Part shown: in pieces, positions 1 through 5,003 of the stretch
How the letters are laid out: every line of letters starts with the position of its first letter
How positions within the stretch are numbered: the stretch's first letter is position 1
Notes under the pieces: model-generated
Told to the model about the DNA's origin: nothing
What the model saw: only the letters and a program-made list of their open reading frames with translations
Databases searched by the model: none
Translations under genes and position numbers: made by a program
NCBI GenBank assembly: GCA_028706735.1
Contig: JAQTVS010000242.1
Location: 1-5,003 of the forward strand
Direction: 5' to 3'
Origin: Thiomonas sp.
GTDB taxonomy: Bacteria; Pseudomonadota; Gammaproteobacteria; Burkholderiales; Burkholderiaceae_C
Length of the DNA stretch: 5,003 nucleotides

Positions 1-81
1 CCACGCCAATGCCATGGATTGCGCCAGGGCGTTGGTGGCGGATTCATCGGCAAGCAGGAGATCCAGGGCGGCAAGGGGCAT
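1..81 (-). CDS. tsaE: Probable TsaE, tRNA t6A37 biosynthesis ATPase (N-terminal 27 codons only)
   Basis: Only the 5' end of this gene is in the window; the rest lies off the left edge. Reading the minus strand from ATG at 81 gives 27 codons without a stop. They contain LLLADESATNALAQSMA (residues 8-24), which resembles the start of TsaE proteins, where a short beta strand is followed by a D/E-x-x-T-x-x-L-A/G-x-x-[LM]-A helix just before the P-loop. The P-loop itself would lie outside the window, so it cannot be checked. An in-frame TAG at 93-91 closes the frame four codons upstream, and ATG 81 is the first ATG after it, which fixes the start well. TsaE is the ATPase partner of TsaB and TsaD in making threonylcarbamoyladenosine at position 37 of ANN-reading tRNAs. 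A divergent tsaE/queG pair is, from memory, a common arrangement in Burkholderiales. Identity rests on a short fragment plus context. Confidence 0.6.
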   Translation of the reverse strand, partial: MPLAALDLLLADESATNALAQSMALAW

Positions 82-91
82 GGCGGGTTTC

Positions 92-97
92 TAAAAT
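92..97 (+). promoter_or_regulatory. Possible -10 box for queG (TAAAAT)
   Basis: TAAAAT matches five of six bases of the sigma-70 -10 consensus and lies in the 23-bp gap between tsaE and queG. No convincing -35 hexamer is seen at 16-18 bp upstream, where the DNA is tsaE coding sequence. If used, transcription would begin at about 103-105, on or next to the queG start codon, giving an almost leaderless mRNA. A promoter further upstream inside tsaE is equally possible. Confidence 0.25.
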
Positions 98-104
98 CAT
101 CAGC

Positions 105-1232
105 ATGGAGCAACTCAGCGCATCGCCCGAACATCTGCATTCGCTGGTGCAAGACATTAAGCAGCAGGGTCGTGCGCTGGGATTTTCGCAAATCGGCATC
201 AGCGGCGTGGAGCTTGCGGCGGCCGAAGCGCCGCTGCTCGCTTGGCTCGCAGCGGGACATCACGGCGAGATGGACTATATGCAACGCCACGGCCTCAAGC
301 GCGCCCGGCCTGCAGAACTTGTGCCGGGCACGCTGCGGGTCATCACCGCGCGCATGGACTACCTGCCGCGCCATGCGGAGCCGGGATGGCGCGATACGGA
401 GTGGCTGCGGCTTGAGCAGCCCGCAGCTGCCTCCGTCTCCCTTTACGCCAGGGGACGCGACTATCACAAGGTGCTGCGCGCGCGACTGCAACAGTTGGCC
501 GAATTCATCGCTGCGCGGGTCGATCCGGGCGTCGTGCGCGTCTTCACCGATTCAGCCCCGGTGCTCGAAGTGGAACTGGCCGCGCGCGCCGGCCTGGGCT
601 GGCGTGGCAAACACACCCTGCTGCTCAACCGCGACGGTGGATCGATGTTCTTCCTCGGCGAAATTTTCATCGGCCTGCCGCTGCCGATGGATGCCCCTGC
701 AGACGCCCACTGTGGCAGCTGCACGCGTTGCATCACTGTCTGCCCGACCCAGGCCATCCTCGGCCCGGAACGACTCGATGCCCGTCGCTGCATTTCCTAC
801 CTCACCATCGAATCTGCCGGGCCCATTCCCTTGGAGCTGCGCCCCTTGATGGGTAACCGCATTTACGGCTGCGACGACTGTCAGCTGGTCTGTCCCTGGA
901 ACCGGTACGCACAGCGCAGCACCCTGCCTGACTTCGACCCGCGCCAAGGCCTCGATCAAGCTGGTCTGCTGGATCTGTGGGACTGGAGCGACGCGCAGTT
1001 TCTTCAGCGGACCGAGGGCAGCGCCATCCGCCGCATCGGCTTTGCGCGTTGGCAGCGCAATCTGGCGGTCGCTCTCGGCAACGGCTTGCGCGAAAGCACC
1101 GATGCAGCGTGGCGCCGTGCGGCAGTCAAGGCGCTGCACCGCACTGCACCGCATGCGAGTTTGCTGCTGCGCGAGCACATCGACTGGGCCTTGTCGCAAG
1201 CCGAAGAGAGGACAGATGCCGCGAGCCGGTAG
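105..1232 (+). CDS. queG: Epoxyqueuosine reductase QueG
   Basis: A complete 375-residue protein, close to the usual 350-390 of the family. QueG is a cytoplasmic cobalamin-dependent iron-sulphur enzyme that reduces epoxyqueuosine to queuosine at wobble position 34 of GUN-anticodon tRNAs (Asp, Asn, His, Tyr), the last step of the pathway. The N-terminal cobalamin/substrate domain includes GFSQIGI (residues 26-32) and FTDSAPVLE (147-155), where D149 matches the proposed catalytic Asp. The ferredoxin-like part has C203-x2-C206-x2-C209-x3-C213-P, then C229, then C256-x2-C259-x3-C263-P, enough for two 4Fe-4S clusters. The tail (about 305-365) is helical with the [18 protein letters not shown] signature and looks HEAT-like. 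ATG 105 is chosen because it places about 20 residues before the conserved GF motif. The frame stays open upstream to ATG 9, but that extension overlaps tsaE and has no family character. No good Shine-Dalgarno precedes ATG 105. The gene is divergent from tsaE with a 23-bp gap and is followed after 15 bp by tRNA-Pro. Confidence 0.95.
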   Translation: MEQLSASPEHLHSLVQDIKQQGRALGFSQIGISGVELAAAEAPLLAWLAAGHHGEMDYMQRHGLKRARPAELVPGTLRVITARMDYLPRHAEPGWRDTEWLRLEQPAAASVSLYARGRDYHKVLRARLQQLAEFIAARVDPGVVRVFTDSAPVLEVELAARAGLGWRGKHTLLLNRDGGSMFFLGEIFIGLPLPMDAPADAHCGSCTRCITVCPTQAILGPERLDARRCISYLTIESAGPIPLELRPLMGNRIYGCDDCQLVCPWNRYAQRSTLPDFDPRQGLDQAGLLDLWDWSDAQFLQRTEGSAIRRIGFARWQRNLAVALGNGLRESTDAAWRRAAVKALHRTAPHASLLLREHIDWALSQAEERTDAASR

Positions 1233-1235
1233 AAT
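1230..1235 (+). promoter_or_regulatory. Possible -10 box for tRNA-Pro (TAGAAT), overlapping the queG stop
   Basis: TAGAAT matches five of six bases of TATAAT. It begins with the TAG stop codon of queG and ends 12 bp before the first tRNA base, a sensible distance for a short 5' leader. The best -35 candidate is AGGACA at 1209-1214, only 15 bp away and a partial match, so the promoter would be weak or depend on other contacts. The tRNA could instead be transcribed by read-through from queG. Confidence 0.3.
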
Positions 1236-1247
1236 GCACGGTTTCGT

Positions 1248-1324
<77 letters not shown>

Positions 1325-1357
1325 AAAAACAACTAATAAATCAACGACTTACAGAAC

Positions 1358-1387
1358 AATCCCACACTCATGCTGTGGGATTTTTTT
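1358..1387 (+). terminator. Rho-independent terminator after tRNA-Pro
   Basis: A perfect 9-bp stem, AATCCCACA (1358-1366) with TGTGGGATT (1374-1382), encloses a 7-nt loop. The stem runs directly into a run of seven T (1381-1387). It lies 33 bp after the CCA end, beyond an A-rich trailer, and would end the queG/tRNA transcript. The orientation is plus only, since the A-rich side on the other strand is short. Confidence 0.85.
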
Positions 1388-1436
1388 CGCCTTTGGGACA
1401 TCAATTTGTCCCCGCATTGTCCCTGTAGCGCCCCAA
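1388..1436. other. Short gene-free spacer with GGGACA/TGTCCC repeats
   Basis: Between the terminator and the transposase remnant lies a small inverted repeat, GGGACA (1395-1400) and TGTCCC (1407-1412), followed by a second TTGTCCC copy (1417-1423) in direct orientation to the first (1406-1412). No reading frame of note is present. The repeats could be protein-binding half sites or leftover mobile-element DNA next to the tRNA; nothing in the window decides this. Confidence 0.4.
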
Positions 1437-1865
1437 GTCGCGCTGGTCGGCGCGTTGCAGTGGTTTTTATGCCGTCAGCCCCAGGCGCGCCAGCAGCGCA
1501 CTGATGGATGCCAGCGTAAGGTGCACATCAAAGCGCGTGAGCACCAGCTCTTGAACGATCTGACGCATCCACAAACCGAAGTCAAAGCCGTCTTGGTCGG
1601 GCCGCTTGCCGTTGACCCAGCGAAAGTCCTGACGCTCTTGGATTGGCGTGAGTTTGCGCGGGCGCCCCGTGCCTTTGGTCGAGCGCAGCGCCTTGAGTGC
1701 GTGGCCTCTTCCGCGCGCGGCTCGGCACTTGTGGGCCCAGGAGCGATTGAGCCCCAACGAGGCCGCTACATCGGCAGGATGCTCACCCTCGTTCATTCGT
1801 TGTACCGTCAGAACACGCATTTCTTCCAAGGTGTTGCGGGCCAAGGTGCATCCGTCTCGTTTCAT
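1437..1865 (-). pseudogene. IS630-family transposase remnant (N-terminal part, truncated)
   Basis: Reading the minus strand from ATG 1865 gives 132 codons to a TAA at 1469-1467. Residues 12-50 form a helix-turn-helix (ADVAASLGLNRSWAHK). A GRPRKLTP linker follows (67-74), and a second winged-helix segment with GFDFGLW and RQIVQELV lies at about 75-131. This is the DNA-binding half of IS630-family transposases, which normally run to about 340 residues with a DDE/DDD catalytic domain. That domain is entirely missing. The frame continues past the TAA as KPLQRADQRD (to 1437), which resembles the family's usual continuation PQKPLQRAYQRD. The TAA therefore looks like a Gln codon turned to stop, with real loss of homology only after 1437. 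Substitutions such as KWR to KCR also suggest decay. The family identity comes from remembered sequences. An in-frame TTG at 1886 would add seven residues but has no support. The remnant should be inactive. Confidence 0.8.
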
Positions 1866-1939
1866 GCAATATTGGCATGAACCCAAGTTGCGGAAGTTCC
1901 ATATTTCCTCCGCTAAATTACTGACTTATGAGCGCCCCA
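1866..1939. other. Upstream flank of the IS remnant, no gene
   Basis: This stretch probably includes the outer end of the old insertion sequence, because it directly precedes the transposase start. It carries CCCAAGTTGCG (1882-1892), which is nearly repeated in direct orientation at the other side of the remnant (1432-1442). No terminal inverted repeat can be recognised from one end alone. A GGAGG on the minus strand (1911-1907) precedes an ATG at 1902, but that frame has only 38 codons, no recognisable content, and runs out of frame with the transposase. Confidence 0.35.
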
Positions 1940-2078
1940 GGGCCGGGCACTCCCCATCCCATCCCTCCCCACGAGCGGGGAGGGAGTGATCTCACCTCCC
2001 CCACGGCGTGTGGGAGGTCGGGAGGGGATGGCCCGGCCCGCCCCCCGTGAGGGTCAAGGAAACTTGGGGCGGCCCGGC
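1940..2078. repeat. Cluster of nested G/C-rich inverted repeats, REP/MITE-like intergenic element
   Basis: Several perfect or near-perfect stems are packed into about 140 bp. An outer pair GGGCCGGGC (1940-1948) / GCCCGGCCC (2031-2039) continues inward with CATCCC (1955-1960) / GGGATG (2025-2030). Inside are hairpin 1, TCCCTCCCC (1962-1970) / GGGGAGGGA (1977-1985), and hairpin 2, 1994-2004 with 2008-2018 (11 bp, one mismatch, GGC loop). Hairpin 3 to the right is CCGCCCC (2038-2044) / GGGGCGG (2066-2072), followed by a second GCCCGGC (2072-2078) that can also pair with the left outer arm. There is no coding potential of note. Similar intergenic C-rich/G-rich palindromes are, from memory, dispersed in many copies in Burkholderiales and Xanthomonadales genomes. 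It lies just past the putA stop, so in RNA it could block 3' exonuclease or help end transcription, but no T run follows the stems on the minus strand. Confidence 0.65.
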
Positions 2079-2128
2079 GTTTTCTCAGGAGTAAGGCCGC
2101 ATTGTCGCGGGTTGCGCGTTGCGCCGTC

Positions 2129-5003
2129 TCATCCCATGGTCATCAGTTGCGCGTTGCCGCCGGCAGCCGCAGTATTGGTGCTCAGGCTTTGTTCATGCAC
2201 TAGGGCGCTGAGGTCGATAATGGCGCCCTCCGCGATCTGCGCCGCACGCAGGCTTTCGATGCGCACGATCGCGCCTTCGCGCTGCGCCCAGCGCGCCTGG
2301 GTCTGCGCGAGCGCGTCGGCATCGCCCTCGAACAAGACCACGCTGAGCAGGGGCAGGGCGTCGCATTGGGCCGCAGGGCAGATCTGCACATGGGATTTGA
2401 CCGATGGCGGCAATGCCGCGATTGCCCGGGCGATCGGGCCGTTTTCCGCCGGACTCTCGATGAGGCAAGGATTGCCGGTTGCCAGCGCCGCGGCGACATG
2501 GTGCAACAAGCCCAGCAGGGTCTGCGGCATTGACCACACGCCTGCGCGCGGCAGCAGGCGATAGCGATTGGTCTCTCCCGTGGGGCCAGGCAGGGTGTAG
2601 ACCGTGCCGATCGGACTGCGTGCAAGATAGCGGGCGCAGACGGCTGCGGCCTGCGCAGAATCTAGCCCTTCGAGTTGCACCTCGCCATCGCGCAGCGCGG
2701 TGGCGAGGTGCTGCAAGGCCTGGACGCAGACGGGCGGCGTGTCTGCCGTGGCCGCGCTGATCGCCGCGCCGGACAGGCCATCCAGCGCGGAGTTGTCTGC
2801 GCGCGGCGACGGCAGCACCAGGCGGTGCAGGTAGAGGGGGCCGCCGGCCTTTGGCCCGGTGCCAGACAGGCCCATGCCGCCAAAGGGCTGCACGCCCACC
2901 ACCGCGCCGATGATGTTGCGGTTGACGTACACATTGCCGGCGTGGATGCGGGCGGTGACCTCGGCAATGGTTTCGTCGATGCGGCTATGCACGCCGAAGG
3001 TCAGGCCGTAGCCGGTGGCGTTGATGGCGTCCAGCACGGCGCCGAGCTGATCGCGTGGATAGCGCAATACATGCAGCACCGGCCCGAACACTTCGCGCTG
3101 CAGGCGGCTGATGGCGTCGATCTCGATCAGTGCGGGCAGCACGAAGGCGCCCTGGCCGCCGCTTTCATCGCGCGCCAGGCGAGTGACGGCCTGCCCTTCG
3201 GCCTGCATGCGGGCGATGTGCGCTTCGATGGTGTCGCGCGCCTCGGCGTCGATGACCGGGCCGATGTCGGTGTGCATGCGATCGGGGTTGCCCATGACCC
3301 ATTCGCGCATCGCCTCCTTCAGCATGCCGATCACGCGCTCGGCCACGTCCTCCTGAACGCACAGCAGCCGCAGGGCGGAGCAGCGCTGCCCGGCGGAGTC
3401 GAAGGCCGAGGCCAGCACATCGCCCGCCACCTGCTCGGCCAGTGCGGACGAATCGACAATCATGGCGTTCTGTCCGCCGGTTTCGGCAATGAGCGGAATG
3501 CTGCGTCCCTGCGGGCTGACACGCTGCGCCAGGGTTTGCGCAATGCGCCGGGCGACCTCGGTGGAGCCGGTGAACAGGACGCCGGCAATAGCCGGGTGGG
3601 CGACCAGCGCGGCGCCCACCGTGGGCCCATCCCCCGGGACGAGTTGCACCGCGTCGGCGGGAACGCCAGCCGCGTGCAGCAGGCGCACCATGGCAGCGGC
3701 AATCAGCGGGGATTGCTCGGCGGGTTTGGCCAGCACGGCATTGCCCGCCGCCAGCGCGGCGGCCACCTGGCCACAAAAGATGGATAGCGGGAAGTTCCAC
3801 GGACTGATGCACAGCACCACGCCCAGCGGGCGGTGTGTGGCGTTGTCGAACTGCGCTGCCACCTGCGCGGCGTTGTAGCGCAGGAAATCCGCCGCCTCGC
3901 GGATTTCTGCAATGGCGTTGGGCAGCGACTTGCCGGCTTCACGCACGATCAGGCCGAGCAGTGGCTGCATCTGCTGCTCCAGCCCGTCGGCGGCGCGCTG
4001 CAGGCAGGCGGCGCGCTCGGCAGGCGGCGTGACCTGCCAGATGGGCGCGGCGTTCACAGCCCGCTGTGCCGCAACGTCAAGCTCAGCGCGCTGGGTGTTG
4101 CGCACCCAGCCGACGCAGTCGCGATGGTCTGCCGGGTTGCGCACCGGCTGCCAGCCTTCGGCTTGCGCCTGGGCGGCGTGGGCGTGGGCGGGGGCGGGGG
4201 CGGGGGCGGGGGCGGGGGCGGGAGCTGCGAGCGCGGCAACGCTGGGCGCAGCGTGCGCCATATGTTGGGCGCTGCGCAACAGCGCGGCGGACAGCGAGGC
4301 GAGTTGGTGCTCATTGGCCAGATTGAGGCCGAAGGAGTTCAGCCGGGACTGGGCACCCAGGTTGGCAAACAGTTGACGGGGCAGCGGGATTTTGTCGTGG
4401 GGCGCGCCGAGCACGCCGGTTTGCGCGGCGATGGCGCGGGCATCGTCCACCGGGTCGGTCACCAGCGCGGCCACATCGACATCCGGGTCGCCAATGCGGT
4501 TGACAAACGAGGTGTTCGCACCGTTTTCCAGCAAGCGTCGCACCAGGTAGGCCAGCAGGGTGTCATGCGTGCCCACGGGGGCGTAGATGCGGCATGGCCG
4601 GGCCAGTTTGCCATCGCGCGCCGTGCCGACCACTTGCTCGTACAACGGTTCTCCCATTCCGTGCAGGCACTGGAATTCATAGCGGTCGACTGGGGCGTCT
4701 TCTCCCGCCATGTGATGAATGCTGGCGAGCGTCTGCGCATTGTGCGTGGCGAACTGCGGATAGGCAGCGTCGGGCGCGGCCAGCAGTTTGCGCGCGCAGG
4801 CCAGATACGACACATCGGTATGCACCTTGCGGGTGTAGACCGGATAGCCGTCAACGCCGTCGATCTGCGCCCGCTTGATTTCGCTGTCCCAATACGCGCC
4901 TTTGACCAGCCGGATCATCAGCCGGTGGCCGCTGCGCCGGGCGAGGTCGACGAGATGGTCGATCACGAAGGGGCAACGCTTCTGGTAGGCCTGCACGACA
5001 AAG
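2129..5003 (-). CDS. putA: Bifunctional proline dehydrogenase / L-glutamate-gamma-semialdehyde dehydrogenase PutA (5' end off window)
   Basis: PutA oxidises proline to glutamate in two steps, with FAD then NAD+, and channels the intermediate between the two sites. The window holds the last 957 codons before TGA 2131-2129; the start lies past the right edge, with roughly 400 residues missing by comparison with E. coli PutA. Positions below count from the GTG codon at 4996, which is internal. The end of the proline dehydrogenase barrel has RLVKGAY (29-35), FATHNAQTL, EFQCLHGMGEPLYE, then Y138, Y150, R153 and R154, equivalent to E. coli R431, Y437, Y540, Y552, R555 and R556. After a linker (about 250-282), the aldehyde dehydrogenase module has SPWNFP (398-403), FTGSTEVARRI (475-485), catalytic E505 in LIAETGGQ, catalytic C539 in GQRCS, EVFGPV (635-640) and PFGGMGLSG (704-712). 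Residues about 755-955 form the extra C-terminal domain of long PutA, ending in the conserved NTAAAGGNAQLMT tail. The window cannot show whether an N-terminal DNA-binding repressor domain exists. Confidence 0.97.
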   Translation of the reverse strand, partial: FVVQAYQKRCPFVIDHLVDLARRSGHRLMIRLVKGAYWDSEIKRAQIDGVDGYPVYTRKVHTDVSYLACARKLLAAPDAAYPQFATHNAQTLASIHHMAGEDAPVDRYEFQCLHGMGEPLYEQVVGTARDGKLARPCRIYAPVGTHDTLLAYLVRRLLENGANTSFVNRIGDPDVDVAALVTDPVDDARAIAAQTGVLGAPHDKIPLPRQLFANLGAQSRLNSFGLNLANEHQLASLSAALLRSAQHMAHAAPSVAALAAPAPAPAPAPAPAHAHAAQAQAEGWQPVRNPADHRDCVGWVRNTQRAELDVAAQRAVNAAPIWQVTPPAERAACLQRAADGLEQQMQPLLGLIVREAGKSLPNAIAEIREAADFLRYNAAQVAAQFDNATHRPLGVVLCISPWNFPLSIFCGQVAAALAAGNAVLAKPAEQSPLIAAAMVRLLHAAGVPADAVQLVPGDGPTVGAALVAHPAIAGVLFTGSTEVARRIAQTLAQRVSPQGRSIPLIAETGGQNAMIVDSSALAEQVAGDVLASAFDSAGQRCSALRLLCVQEDVAERVIGMLKEAMREWVMGNPDRMHTDIGPVIDAEARDTIEAHIARMQAEGQAVTRLARDESGGQGAFVLPALIEIDAISRLQREVFGPVLHVLRYPRDQLGAVLDAINATGYGLTFGVHSRIDETIAEVTARIHAGNVYVNRNIIGAVVGVQPFGGMGLSGTGPKAGGPLYLHRLVLPSPRADNSALDGLSGAAISAATADTPPVCVQALQHLATALRDGEVQLEGLDSAQAAAVCARYLARSPIGTVYTLPGPTGETNRYRLLPRAGVWSMPQTLLGLLHHVAAALATGNPCLIESPAENGPIARAIAALPPSVKSHVQICPAAQCDALPLLSVVLFEGDADALAQTQARWAQREGAIVRIESLRAAQIAEGAIIDLSALVHEQSLSTNTAAAGGNAQLMTMG
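4178..4222. repeat. Hexanucleotide repeat inside putA encoding an (Ala-Pro)/(Ala-His) linker
   Basis: On the plus strand there are two GTGGGC units (4178-4189) followed by five perfect GGGGGC units (4190-4219) and a trailing GGG. Read on the minus strand in the putA frame, this codes for (Ala-Pro)6 then (Ala-His)2, residues 258-273 of the visible protein. The segment sits between the proline dehydrogenase barrel, ending in the LANEHQLASLSAALL helix, and the start of the aldehyde dehydrogenase module at NPAD. Six-base units keep the frame, so copy-number changes would alter only linker length. The plus strand here also has seven runs of three to five G. Confidence 0.9.

Noticed and set aside
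9..104. N-terminal extension of queG back to ATG 9
   Set aside because: It overlaps the tsaE coding region on the other strand and adds low-similarity residues before the normal family start.
1986..2564. 192-codon plus-strand frame across the palindromes and the end of putA
   Set aside because: It covers repeat DNA and antisense putA; its composition is Arg/Pro/Ala-rich noise without a motif.
2675..3787. 370-codon plus-strand frame antisense to putA
   Set aside because: Long antisense frames are expected in GC-rich coding DNA; the putA strand has a complete set of catalytic motifs and this frame has none.
4178..4222. CRISPR or other spaced repeat array
   Set aside because: The units are contiguous hexamers without spacers and are in frame with putA; this is a simple sequence repeat.

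Overview
The window is ordinary chromosomal DNA from a GC-rich Gram-negative bacterium. The protein sequences and the tsaE/queG divergent pair look like a betaproteobacterium of the Burkholderiales type. That placement is an inference from gene style, not a database result.

Layout. Positions 1-81 (minus strand) hold the first 27 codons of a gene that looks like tsaE (t6A tRNA modification ATPase). It is divergent from queG (105-1232, plus strand), which encodes the complete epoxyqueuosine reductase of the last queuosine step. Fifteen bases after queG lies an intact tRNA-Pro with anticodon TGG (1248-1324), followed by a clear intrinsic terminator (1358-1387). The left quarter is therefore a tRNA and tRNA-modification neighbourhood.

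The middle (about 1388-2128) carries no intact gene. It contains a decayed, truncated IS630-family transposase on the minus strand (1437-1865). Next comes a cluster of G/C-rich nested inverted repeats (about 1940-2078) that looks like a dispersed intergenic palindromic element and sits just downstream of putA.

The right half (2129-5003, minus strand) is the 3' two thirds of putA, the bifunctional proline dehydrogenase / L-glutamate-gamma-semialdehyde dehydrogenase. Its 5' end lies beyond the right edge. All active-site residues that fall inside the window are present, and the gene has the C-terminal domain of long PutA proteins. Its most distinctive feature is an (Ala-Pro)6(Ala-His)2 linker encoded by a hexanucleotide repeat between the two catalytic modules.

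I found no new multi-gene system. The items most worth a second look are the repeat-encoded PutA linker, the intergenic palindrome cluster and the transposase remnant next to the tRNA gene.
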